A stretch of DNA of 64,000 nucleotides from Calliopum simillimum (lineage: Eukaryota > Arthropoda > Insecta > Diptera > Lauxaniidae). This document shows positions 11,564-22,039 of this stretch, one piece after another. A program made the translations under genes and the position numbers. Location of the stretch: contig OX638368.1 of NCBI GenBank assembly GCA_951812925.1, positions 129,169,309 through 129,233,308 on the forward strand, given 5' to 3'. Every line of letters begins with the position of its first letter. Within the stretch, counting starts at the first letter, position 1. The notes below the pieces were generated by a model. It did not search any database. It saw nothing but the letters and a program-made list of their open reading frames with translations, and was not told the origin of the DNA.

Positions 11564-13420
11564 AGGGAATAACGCCCAAAAGCAAAATAACGCTCAAACT
11601 ATTTTCATTTTTATTTGGGGGATAATCATTTAGGAAATAACGCCCAAAAATTTGTGCTTTATTTCGTTTTTTTTTTTTGGGCGTTATTTCGTCTAAATAA
11701 CGTCCAAAATATGAAATGACATAACAACGCCCTAAATTAAAACGAAATAACACCTGAAAACATTAAATGCCTCCAGGAAACAAAAACGAAATAACGCCCA
11801 AATTATTATCCAATATAGCCCAGGAAAATAAGACGAAAAAAGAGCTTCTGTGCGAAAAAATTCCCAGTGGAAATTTTTCACCGGAATTGTCTTTATATAT
11901 GCATGATACACAAACTGTGAAAAGTCCATTGCAAAGGCGTGTGCGCATAAAAAGTTATTCGGTCTCAAAGGTACTAAAATCAGTTTTTTGCAAATATCTC
12001 GCTAATGCTAACGTTTACAGAAAAATGTTGGTCTCTAATTTTGTAGCACAGAAAATTTGCTACAAAAGTACGTTAAAAGTATTTGCGTACGACTTCTAGT
12101 TTAGGAGATCACCCAATTTAGAAAGTTGTTAACAGTTATGATATGAAATACTACCTATGAGTTCATATTAAATTATCTTACTTTTTAAATTGCACTAACT
12201 CTTCAATGAGAAGTTGTACAAACAAAATTAAAATGTCTTTTGAAAGATAATTTAATTTTCTATATACAAAAATTTTTTTCGAACGGCTCATGACCTTAAA
12301 AATATTCTTGAATAACCGTTAAGGCTTCGAAATTTCTGGTTTTTTTAAGGATATCTGTGAATTGGTAAGTAATACGATAAAAAGTAATGGGACCAAATTT
12401 GTAGAGAATAACAAGATCTATAAAAAATAAGCAATATGTGTACACATAGAAGTAACCGTATAGAAGATATTCAAGAGAAACCGGTTTTTTGGCATTTTAA
12501 GGGTTTTTTTGGAATATCTTCCAAACGGTTACTTCTATGTGTACACATATCGCTTATTTTTTGTAGATCTTGTAATTCTCTACAAATTTGATCCCATTAC
12601 TTTTTATCGTAGTACTTACCAATTCACAGATATCCTTAAAAAACCAGTAATTTCGAAGCCTTAACGGTTATTCAAGAATATTTTTAAGGTCATGAGCCGT
12701 TCGAAAAAAATTTTTGTATATAGAAAATTGAATTATCTTTCAAAAGACATTTTAATTTTGTTTGTACAACTTCTCATTGAAGAGTTAGTGCAATTTAAAA
12801 AGTAAGATAATTTAATATGAACTCATAGGTAGTATTTTATATCATAACTGTTAACAACTTTTTAAATTGGGTGATCTCCTAAACTAGAAGTCGTACGCAA
12901 ATACTTTTAACGTAATTTTGTAGGAAATTTCCTGTGCTACAAAATTGTGGACCAACATTTTTCTGTAAAAGTTAGCATTAGCGAGATATTTGCAAAAAAC
13001 TGATTTTAGCGACCTTTGAGCCTTAATAACTTTTTATGCGCACACGACTTTGCAATGGACTTTTCACAGCTTGTGTATCATGCATAAATAAAGACTATTC
13101 CGGTGAAAAATTTTTCGCAGAAAATGTCTTATTTTCCTGGGCTAATAAATTTGGGCGATAATCATTTTGAAAATAACGCCCCAAATTTTATTTGTATGAA
13201 AACAATTATTTCGTTTTTGCTCGTTATTTCGTTTTTTTTTTTTTTTTTTAAACGAAATGACGCCAAAAAAACGAAATAAAGCCCAAATTTGGGGAGTTAT
13301 TTCAAAAATGATTATCGCCCAAATTTATATGAAAATAATTCGCGTATTATTTCGTTTTCATTTTTAGACGTTTTCATATTTTTTGGGCGTTATTTCGTTT
13401 TTGATTTGTGCGTTATTACG
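11564..13420. mobile_element. 1.86-kb foldback element, near-perfect palindrome
   Basis: The two halves are inverted copies about a centre near 12492, with arms of roughly 900 bp each. For example GTGTACACATAGAAGTAACC at 12438 pairs with GGTTACTTCTATGTGTACAC at 12527, and AAATATCTCGCTAATGCTAA at 11990 pairs with its complement near 12975. The outer 150-250 bp of each arm is a cluster of short repeats of AAATAACGCCCAAA and its complement GGGCGTTATTTCG. Long arms plus terminal short repeats match the foldback architecture. All open frames inside are arm by-products (no transposase). A clear target duplication was not found. Confidence 0.75.
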
Positions 13421-13484
13421 TCATTTTAACTATGTGTAATAAGAGTTCCAACAAATAAACACATCTTCCGCTGAATTAACAGCT

Positions 13485-13630
13485 ACTGCCATACCTAAAT
13501 TGGATCGTTAGACCAGCGTCAGGCGTATTTTACCATCTCTGTCTGTTTCATGCCCATACAATTTATATGGAGCATGCGGCGGTTAAATTACGCTGACGCT
13601 GGTCTATCGCTCCAATTTAGGTATGGCAGT
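13485..13630. mobile_element. 146-bp MITE with about 40-bp inverted repeats
   Basis: The left arm ACTGCCATACCTAAATTGGA plus TCGTTAGACCAGCGTCAG is matched by the right arm CTGACGCTGGTCTATCGCTC plus CAATTTAGGTATGGCAGT, with only a few mismatches. The loop is about 65 bp. There is no coding capacity and no obvious target duplication. Confidence 0.75.
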
Positions 13631-13762
13631 TTCTCGATTTATATCTTGACTGTCCATTTTTGCTGCATTATCGATTAAAGGCCAATAATTTTTCTAGTAC
13701 GCAGATCTATAGCCCAAAAAAAAAACTATACAATCGCTAAATTAACTAAAGATGTGGTGTTA

Positions 13763-14316
13763 AGTAGAGTAGAACGGGGCAATGTCGTGCACTCAACTTT
13801 GACATGCTCGTAAAGCTGTACATCTCAAGCGAATGCGACGAGTAAGCATCCGATCGAAAGATAATTTCATTGGTTACATCCATGTGTAACAACATTAGTG
13901 TAGCGAGAAATTGTGTTTGTGTAGGTGAATGTGCACGACATTACCCCAATGGTCGTTTTAAAGGTCAACTTCGATAACTCGGTGAAGCCCAAAATTTTTT
14001 TCGAAAACCAAATACTTCGTTTCTTTGCCAGGATATTTCGTTTCAGAAAACACTTACCTGGTATATTTTCCCGGAAGGAAAATTATTTTTCTGACCTGAT
14101 AAAAAAACACTTTTATCGTCCCGAAAGCGTGCGTTTTGGAAAAAAGGTTACTCTGTAGAGACGAACTGGTGAAAATTGCTAGTATTACATGCATAAGCTC
14201 AGTAGGTCACCAGGTCCCTACCTTACGAAACGTTGGTAAATCATTCAATTCTTTGGGCTAAAACAGCCAGTGTACGACATTACCCCCTGCACGACATTAC
14301 CCCGTTCTACTCTACT
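13763..14316. mobile_element. 554-bp inverted-repeat element with repeated GTGCACGACATTACCCC motif
   Basis: The 29-bp terminal inverted repeats begin AGTAGAGTAGAACGGGG and continue YAATGTCGTGCA. The motif GTGCACGACATTACCCC also occurs inside at about 13930, and a GTGTACGACATTACCCCC copy sits next to the right terminus near 14273. This repeated subterminal layout is typical of transposase-binding sites. The frame 13925-14158 is not a recognised protein. The motif GGGG.AATGTCGT is shared with the termini of the element at 61265-62522. Confidence 0.7.
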
Positions 14317-15195
14317 ATAGAAAATAATTCTTTATTTAATGTGAAACCCCTTCCCCAAAGATTAAATGTTGTTTTGGTTTTTATGATGATGTATTCACAG
14401 GAGAAATAGGGCTATCCTAGAGCAAAGGAAACAATGCTTAAATGTTGAAGTTGTTAAATAAGACGTTTGCCCGAATTATTTTCGTATTGGTGTAGCTAAG
14501 TGCCATTATAGATTGTTATTAAGTATCTTACCGTTGTCCATTAATTAATAGCTAGAATAAAATCACCATGTGGGAAAAGTAAACAAAATAAAATTTACAT
14601 TAAATTATTGAAGAAAAAAACTTTATCACATTATTCGCTGATATTGCACAAATGATTAACTCAAGCCCCACGAAAAAGAACACATATACTTACATATGTA
14701 CATATTTGTATTGTCATGTCAAATTATACAATTGCATTAAACGCATAATGGGGCGACCCTCGCACTCAAGTTGGGGTATTCGGCGATGAGCATTCGAAAA
14801 GCCAGCCAGTCAGTCAGCCATTTGTTTGTTTGCTTGTTGGTTTGTTTGTTTTTTTGTTCTAATTGGGCTTGAAATTGAATGTCAATGTTATTATCAATTG
14901 CTAAGGGGAGCGGGAACCCCAGTTTTTTATTTTCAAATTAATTTAATCTCATTAATGCTTGCATTTCCGTTGCATTTTAAATTGACAAATTGTAATTTGA
15001 GTACTTTTGCACGTGACAATTTTTGTTTAGAAAAAATAAGCTTCTAAATAATTTGGAAGTGGGTTTTATACATAATGAATAATTCTCGCAAATGAATTTA
15101 ACACAACCTTTATAATGGAAAATCCTGAAGTACGCAACCTGATTTTTTTATCAGTGTACAATTCCTTACTATTATTTTAACTTTTTTCTAATCGT
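14317..15195. other. Non-coding DNA with simple repeats
   Basis: At 14800-14860 a run of CAGCCAGTCAGTCAGCC is followed by TTTGTTTG repeats. No gene or element end is seen. The short frame at 14826-15047 arises from the repeat. Confidence 0.4.
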
Positions 15196-15224
15196 TGATC
15201 TTGGTCTTGGTTTGCTCATCACTA
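15196..15224. mobile_element. Terminal scrap of the TAGTGATGAGCAA hAT-type MITE
   Basis: GATCTTGGTCTTGGTTTGCT followed by CATCACTA equals the right end of the copy at 6389-6559. Only about 29 bp remain. Confidence 0.6.
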
Positions 15225-15458
15225 TATGAGGCAGGGCTGTATATAGGTTTTTATTTTCTTTTTGGGAAGGGGAGTAACTAAAGAAACAACTTTGTGCAAA
15301 ATCACGAAGTAAATATTACTCAGACGTTTTTTTGATGGGTAATTTAAAAATATCAAGGGGAAGGCGGAGCCCTCTGAACACACCCATAAATACGCCCCTG
15401 TGCTGAAAGACAGTCGTAGCTCAAACACCTAGTTCGAAACAAAAAACTAGTAAAGGTG

Positions 15459-16296
15459 TTACGTTTGGCCTGGCCAAAATTTTTAAAATTTTCCGTATAT
15501 GGCGATGCCACACTTATCGTCGCGGTTCATTTAGTTTTTTTTCAGTACTTCCACTAACTATTCCCAGTATCTGTGGGATATTTGGTTATAATACTTCAAA
15601 TAACACATGCACTAAAGCATTTTGAAAACTTTAAGTCTGTGGGAGGTAGCACGTTCTCTTGTTCCAATCAACCAAGTTTCTGAGTAGAGCTTCCATTTAC
15701 AATCCTTAGTATCTAAGTGAAATTTGATTATAATATCTCAAAAAAAGCTTGCATTACTTATAGCATTTTAAAACTTTAACTTATATGAGAGATACTATAA
15801 CCTCTTGTCCAAATTTACCTAGTTTATGTTCAGAGCTTGCACCTAGTATCCCTACATAGTACTTGTGTGTATTTTGGTTATGTTATCGTGCATAAGGTAC
15901 ATAAATATTTTTTTCTTTGTAGAAGTGGTAGGCGTGTCCGTTTACCGATTTTGCTAATTTTCAATCGTACGAGTTAACTTTTACAACGAAAGCAGAGTAA
16001 CAAACTTCATCGAATTTTCTTGCTTAGTTTCCAGTCAGACGATGATCAAGAATGTATACACTTATCCATACCTGACACACCTCCATCTTTGCGATATAAG
16101 CAAAGTTTCAAAACGCTATACTCAAAACGTTTTTTGAGACAATCCAACTTAATTGCACACAGATACTAACAACTATAAATGCAAGCTCTGAGCAAAAACT
16201 GGGTGAACTCAGACAAGAGGACGTGGCACCTTCCATATAAGCAAAATTTTCAAAATACTGCAGTGTGGGGTATTTAATGGCAAGGTCAAAGGTAAC
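15459..16296. mobile_element. Long inverted-repeat element built of about 140-bp modules
   Basis: The left end GTTACGTTTGGCCTGGCC pairs with the right end GGCAAGGTCAAAGGTAAC. The left half holds at least two modules with phrases like CTTGTCCAAATTTACCTAG and TTCAGAGCTTGCACC. The right half carries the same phrases inverted (GCAAGCTCTGAGCAAAAACT). The middle reads AGGCGTGTCCGTTTACCG. This belongs to the abundant CGTGGCACC-type degenerate repeats of higher flies. Related copies are at 18.78-19.42 and 52.28-52.56 kb. No protein is encoded. Confidence 0.55.
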
Positions 16297-16337
16297 AGCC
16301 TAACTAGTTCTAATATACTTTCGTTGTTTTATTTATA

Positions 16338-17459
16338 AGGACTGCCCCAGACAAATTTGACCCTTTTATTCCTTAAGATTATGATTTACAAAACGAGAAT
16401 TAAAATATTCAGCCATAGCTAAAAAAACAGGTGCATCAAAAATCACTGTCCATCGAGTTATTTTGAATTATAGAAAGGGTCAACTTATTACGCAAAAAGA
16501 GTTTAGGTAGAAAAGCCAGTATAGACCCCCCAATTGGTGAAAAAAGAGAAGCGCCTTTTTAATCAGAATCCCAACAGTTCAGACCGAGATATGGCTGCCA
16601 GAGCAGGAATCTCAAAATTTTCTATAAACAAACTAAAAAAAAACTTAAGCTAAGAACTTACAGAGTTCAAAAAGTACCAAACCGTTCCGATGAAAAGCAG
16701 TTAGAGGCTCAAAAGCAAGCTTGAAACTTATATGTCGGTTACCGATCGATGAAACATACGTTAAGGCAGATTTTAAACAGCTAACAAGACACAAATTTTA
16801 CACCTGTTCGGAGGAGGGGCAGATACAGAGTATGTAAATTTAAAGAGAAGAAAATTACAAAATTTCCCAAGCTGTATATGGTTTGGCAGGCCATATGCAC
16901 TTGCGGTCTGAGAAGCAGTTTTTTTTTGTAACAGAGGGCACAATTAACTCAAAAATTGATATTGATGAATGCCTTCAAAAACGTCTATTGCCATTTATTC
17001 ATGAGCACGGGGATTCTGTAATGTTCTGGCCTGATTTAGCAACCTCTCACTACTGTAGAGCCACCATAGAATGGTACAATAGCAATAATGTATATTTTGT
17101 TCCCAAAAATGCGAATCCTCCTAACTGCCCACAGCTTCGACCTATTGAGAGATATTGGGCTCTAATGAAATCAGATCTACAGAAAAGTAAAAGCACTGCA
17201 ATAAATTTAAAAGATTTCAAAAATAAGTGGCGAAGGTCGTACGGTACTGTCGACGAAACAACTGTACAATACTTAATGAAGGGTCTTAAGAAAAAAGTAA
17301 AATATTTTTATAAAAAATAAATATTTGTTAATGGTGTAAGGTTATTTATGTTTGTTATACTACTCACTAATAAATAAAAAAACAAAATTTAAAAAAAATT
17401 CATTAAGTATTTTTTTGTTAATGAAAAACAAAGGGGGCAAATTTTTCCGGGGCAGTCCT
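16338..17459 (+). mobile_element. Tc1/mariner-superfamily element (DD37E type), 1.12 kb
   Basis: Termini are AGGACTGCCCC at the left and GGGGCAGTCCT at the right, with the match extending inward (AAATTTG/CAAATTT). Both sides have TA (16336-16337 and 17460-17461), the expected TA target duplication. It encloses a transposase remnant on the + strand. With known ends, a TA site and a DDE remnant the classification is secure. Stops and frameshifts in the 5' half make it inactive. Confidence 0.85.
16410..17320 (+). pseudogene. Tc1/mariner transposase, decayed N-terminal half, DD37E
   Basis: The helix-turn-helix and first-aspartate part is broken. Fragments such as KKTGASKITVHRVILNYR, KVPNR and DETYVKADFKQL appear in shifting frames from 16420 to 16800. 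From 16883 to 17320 the frame is intact for 145 residues and includes FWPDLATSHYCRATIEWY and CPQLRPIERYW. These give the second D and the final E, with 37 residues between them (DD37E spacing). DD37E families are known from mosquitoes and other insects. It would cut and paste DNA at TA; this copy cannot, since its N-terminal DNA-binding half is destroyed. Confidence 0.8.
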
Positions 17460-17461
17460 TA

Positions 17462-18779
17462 AATATAAATATCCTCTTACCTATATATTGCATTTGAAAA
17501 ATAGTTACATTTATAAAACAATATGAAAAAATGTATCAGTATGGTGAATTTTATAGAAATTGAACTTAAGAAGTAGAAATGCCATTCTTTTGAATGGAGT
17601 GACAGTACTGTGCGCCGCTAAAGTAAGCTCGGGAGATTGAAAATGAGGGAAATTGGTTGACAGATAATTTGGATAACGTGGCTACGTGCTTAAAATGCTT
17701 ACTCTAACAAAAGCCAAACTAATAAATATATGGCCAGATTCGAGCGTTAAGAAAACCAGGCATGTCCAGCTTACACCAAACACCAGACAAGCCTTAAGCA
17801 CAAAACCACAGTTTAAAACAAAAACCTAATAAAAAACAACATACTAACCTAATACTTAATCCAACTTTTGAAATATTACTGCTTAGTAATTAATGTAGTC
17901 CCATATAAATATTTCACCATAATAAACATTATCTCTATACTAAATCACATTTACTTAGTTCATTTAATTGTTCCATTTAAGGAGCTTTTGATTAGATATC
18001 TGCCTTAAGCTTTGGTATTAAATATAAATAATAATTTTTTAATTAATTGACAAATGTACTTAGTTAAAATTATGGTTATTCTGCTACCATGTTATTTAAA
18101 CTAAAAGCAGTTGTTGTAAGCATTTTTGTTGTCATTGTCACAATCGCATTTCTCTTCGTAAATATTTAAATGGCACCAAACCAAAGTGTGCCATGGAATG
18201 ACCTTCACCCACACATTTTGCGACCCTTTCAGGCGCTTTCAATTAGATACCATATCTTTTTTTTTTTGTTTTGTCGCTATTGCTATCATTAAATCTTCTT
18301 TTACTGACCATTGCACTGGTTGCATGTCAACAACACTGTGACAACCGCAATAATAATAATAACAACAACAACAACATCAAATGCACAAAAATGCACCCGT
18401 AGGACAAATTCTAAAAAAAATTGTGCATTTCCTAAATCAAATGAAACCAGAGATGCCAACATGATATGTTAATATGTAAGTCCACGGTAAGTTTCAAGCT
18501 TGTAGATATTGATAAAAGCCCCTCCTAGAATTTTAAAATGTTTTGTGTTTGTTGTGCAGGGGAAAATTCTCTATCGATTGGTATATGTTTTATGTACCTG
18601 GAAATTATAGGAAATGTCACATACATATGTATACACGTAAAGCCAGTCTCTTTTATGACAAGTCTATCAAGGGATTGAATGAAGTTAGATTTGCTCAAAT
18701 CTTGAACAAACAATTTAAGTATCTGTACGATATTTGGTTTCATTTCCTCAAATAACGCTTGCCACTACAATATTACCTA
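17462..18779. other. Non-coding DNA
   Basis: No transposon end or protein signal is found. Near 18350 there is a short run of AAT/AAC triplets (CAATAATAATAATAACAACA). The frames at 18525-18755 have no family features. Confidence 0.4.
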
Positions 18780-19420
18780 AATTTTATTTGTATGGGATAT
18801 AACAGGCCTTCTTTCCCAAGTTCACCTATCATATGCCCAGAGCTTGCACTTATTGTTTTCAGTGCCTGATTGAAATTATATTCCGTGCAGCATTTTTACA
18901 CTTTTTGCTTTCGCACCCATTTGTCCGAGTTCACCTAGTTTTTGTTCAGAACTTGTATTGAATGTTTTTAGTATTTGAGTGAAATTTGGTTAGACAATGC
19001 ATTCAATATAGCATTTTGAAAGTTTTGCTTGTATGGGAGGTGCCACGCTCCCTTGTCCAAATTCACCTAGTTTTTTCTCAGAGCTTGTATTTACTATTAT
19101 AAGTAATTACGTGTATTTTATTTCCGTAATCGCAAATATTGCGTCTTAAATATATTTTATGTAAGGGCGGTAGACGTGTCCATTGACTGATTTCGCTCAT
19201 TTAAAAAGTTATTGTGCTAAATTTCATTAAAGTATCTTGCTTGGTTTTTCCGTGAAAAATATTTCCACGCACAGCCAAACAGACGGACATGACTATATAA
19301 ACTCAGGAGGTGACGCTGGTGAAGAATATATGTACTCTCTGCGTTACAAATTGAAGGACAAAGTGGATCTGTCCTGGGTGCAGGGTATAAAAATGCAAAT
19401 GCGTACTATCACAGCACTGT
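18780..19420. repeat. Degenerate fly repeat, about 140-bp modules
   Basis: Phrases such as GTATGGGAGGTGCCACGCTC, TTGTCCAAATTCACCTAG and CAGAGCTTGTATTTACTA recur about three times. They are followed by GGTAGACGTGTCCATTGACTG, an ACAGACGGACATGACTATAT tail and GAGGTGACGCTGGTGAAG. It is the same family as 15.46-16.30 kb, and the tail is seen reversed at 52.28 kb. The short frame at 19237-19422 is repeat translation. Confidence 0.5.
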
Positions 19421-20009
19421 GAGACGTAGATGTTTTGCCAGCTTCTAAATCCCACTGGGAGTTGGCACAGATATTATCCAGTACAAGGAAAGGTGGTAAC
19501 TCTACTCAATGTAATACACACAAATGTTGAGGTACTCGTATATTTCGATGTATCCCCAACAAAATTCATTCATTGCAATGCAATTTGTCAAAATTAGTTT
19601 GCGACATCTGCTGTTGTTGTTATTTTGATGTCAATGTCTATTTCTTTTATGATGTTCAAATAAATTTATTATTCATTCCTTAGCAGGTGCACAATATATT
19701 GATTGCTGGGAATACAGTTTTCAAATTGATTAACATTTTATTAAATTGTGCAATTTCGAAAAGGACATATGAGTGCCAGTGCCGGAGTTGAAAAAGCACT
19801 CTATCTTTCTCAATTTTGCAACCCAAATAATGTGGTATTTAAAATCACAGTATCTGGAGACCGATCCCTGCTCGGTCAACAATCTAATCTTATTATTTTA
19901 GTTGATGATATTATTCATAGCTACTTTTTGTGATGGAATTCGTACCTTTTCACCTCCAATGTTCATGCTTTCAAAATGATAAATTAACCGATGAGAATAA
20001 TAATAAGAA
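19421..20009. other. Non-coding DNA upstream of the LINE
   Basis: The frame at 19748-19933 is not recognised. The 5' breakpoint of the LINE cannot be fixed, but its coding frame becomes protein-like from about 20007, just after a stop codon at 20004. Confidence 0.35.
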
Positions 20010-21775
20010 AATATTTGGAAAGTGTGGAATACTGTAGAGTTGTTTGCAAATTATTTTGTTTCAAACTTTGATACTGATAATGGTTTTTATAGCTATACTA
20101 ATAATAGTGTTGACACTGCTTTGAGTTTTGGGGGTTTATATCTGTCCATTGATGACATTGAAAAAGGGATATGTTGCTTAACAAATTCATTCAAATGTGA
20201 TATAGATGGCCTTAGTTCATATTTGTTGAAAAATTGTGTAAAATCAATTTCTGTACCATTGCAACTATTGTTTAATAATTCACTTTCCAGTGGTGATTTT
20301 ATTGATAGGTGGAAAGTATCCGTTATTTCCCCTATCTTCAAATCGGGTAACAAAAACAATATTGAAAATTATAGACCCATTTCTAAAATAACTAATGTGT
20401 CTAAGGTTTTTGAAAAAGTAGTGAGGGATAAAGTCTTATTTGCTGTCAAAAATTTGATATGTCCAAATCAACATGGCTTTGTTCCTGGTAGATCTGCAGT
20501 TACAAACCTAAGTTTATTTTCTAAGTTTTGTATCACTGCTTTTGAAGAATCTTCACAAGTTGACGTTATTTATTCAGATATCTCTAAAGCTTTTGACAAG
20601 GTCTCACATAATCTGTTGATTGCTAAATTAAGATATCTTGGGTTTCATTCGAGTTTTCTTTCTTGGTTAAATTCATATATTTCCAATAGATTATCTTATG
20701 TAGTCATAGAGAATGTGCAATCATGTCCTTTTCGTGTGACTTCAGGCGTACCACAGGGTAGTATCCTCGGGCCACTTCTTTTTGTTATTTTTATGAATGA
20801 TATCTCTTCGTGTTTTCAATTTGTAAATTTTTCTTTATATGCTGATGATCTGAAAGTGTTTTTCAAAATTAAAAATTTGTCTGATTGCCATATTCTTCAA
20901 TCTGATTTAGATAATGTTACTACATGGTTTGAAACTAATAAGCTTCCCCTTAATCTTAATAAATGTTATCATATGACTGTTGCTAAATTGAATTCACCTA
21001 TAGTATTTACATATTCGTTGGGTGGTAGGCCTTTAGTAATGGTAAATGAAATGCGTGATCTTGGTGTTTACTTTGATTCCAATTTCAATTTCAATGGTCA
21101 TATTAACCGAATTTTACCCAAAGCTTACTCACTCCTAGCGTTCATTAAACGAAATAGTTCTGCTTTTTTAAATCCCTACACTCTGAAGCAGTTATATATG
21201 TCCTTTGTTAGATCCAATGTTGAATTTGCATCGTTCATATGGAATCCTTACTACAGCATTCATATTGATCGGTTGGAGCGTGTTCAGAAAAAGTTCATTA
21301 AATTTGCGCTGCGTTTAATTCCCTTCACTGAACCTGTTCCTTCCTATAAAGCACGCTGCTTGCTTATTAATTTGAAATCTCTTGAAACTCGGCGTATTCT
21401 TCATAGCACTTTGATCATTTATGATTTGATAAACGGTAATATTGATTGCTCGGATTTGCTTGAGTTTATAACTTTTAATGTACCATCTAGAACTTTGCGG
21501 AACTCAGATTATTTTAATATTAAATTTCATAGAACCAACTATGCTATTAATGAATCTATAAATAGAACCCTCATTACTTTAAATAATTTATATAGAAATA
21601 GTTTACTTGATTTTGCATTACCTAAGGAAAGCTTTAAATCAGTTGTGATTACTTTATTAAATTAAATTTTAATTAAATTATTTCTTATTATTCCATATAA
21701 TACTCATTGTTATGTTTTAATTGCTAGTCTGTAAGGTTTTGTTACCAAAGACAATAAATAAATAAATAAAAGATC
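20007..21775 (+). mobile_element. 5'-truncated non-LTR retrotransposon (LINE)
   Basis: Only the reverse transcriptase part of the second ORF plus a short 3' region remain. The endonuclease and first ORF are missing, as expected for 5' truncation in target-primed insertion. The 3' end carries an (AATA)n tail of four or more units at about 21752-21770. Target duplications are not clear. Confidence 0.8.
20022..21665 (+). CDS. LINE reverse transcriptase, intact 547-codon remainder
   Basis: This is the RNA-dependent DNA polymerase of a CR1/Kiri/Jockey-like LINE. Fingers and palm motifs appear in order: NYRPISKITNVSKVFEKV near residue 117, NQHGFVPGRSAVTNL near 149, YSDISKAFDKVSHNLL near 184 (first catalytic Asp), SGVPQGSILGPLLFVIFMND near 241 and LYADDLKVF near 272 (catalytic DD). 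A thumb/C-terminal part follows to LLN, then the stop. There is no C-terminal zinc knuckle, which argues against the Jockey branch proper. The nominal start at 20022 is GTG and is only where the truncated frame opens; the family's ORF would extend upstream with an endonuclease. With no internal stop or frameshift, the insertion is probably young. The exact clade is uncertain. Confidence 0.85.
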   Translation: MWNTVELFANYFVSNFDTDNGFYSYTNNSVDTALSFGGLYLSIDDIEKGICCLTNSFKCDIDGLSSYLLKNCVKSISVPLQLLFNNSLSSGDFIDRWKVSVISPIFKSGNKNNIENYRPISKITNVSKVFEKVVRDKVLFAVKNLICPNQHGFVPGRSAVTNLSLFSKFCITAFEESSQVDVIYSDISKAFDKVSHNLLIAKLRYLGFHSSFLSWLNSYISNRLSYVVIENVQSCPFRVTSGVPQGSILGPLLFVIFMNDISSCFQFVNFSLYADDLKVFFKIKNLSDCHILQSDLDNVTTWFETNKLPLNLNKCYHMTVAKLNSPIVFTYSLGGRPLVMVNEMRDLGVYFDSNFNFNGHINRILPKAYSLLAFIKRNSSAFLNPYTLKQLYMSFVRSNVEFASFIWNPYYSIHIDRLERVQKKFIKFALRLIPFTEPVPSYKARCLLINLKSLETRRILHSTLIIYDLINGNIDCSDLLEFITFNVPSRTLRNSDYFNIKFHRTNYAINESINRTLITLNNLYRNSLLDFALPKESFKSVVITLLN

Positions 21776-22039
21776 TTACCTCGGAAAGTGAAAGACCTAT
21801 TGGAAAAGTTTTGATAAGGAAGAGTGTGGCTATTCAACGCCATTAATAAAAAAGGATTTTACCTTTTCTTGTAGACACGCAGTTAAGACTGAACACAGCG
21901 TTTTCTTCAACTTCAAGCAAAGATATTTCAAAACCCTGCAGGTATAATGACAGTTCTGCTGATGAAAACGGATTCAGCGTCAAAAAGTACATAAGACTGC
22001 ATATTAAAAATAAGAAGTTCATTCCATTCTTTTTTTGTG

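Noticed and set aside
11562..12099. Several ORFs in the foldback arms
   Set aside because: Mirror-image translations of inverted repeats. No protein family and no transposase.
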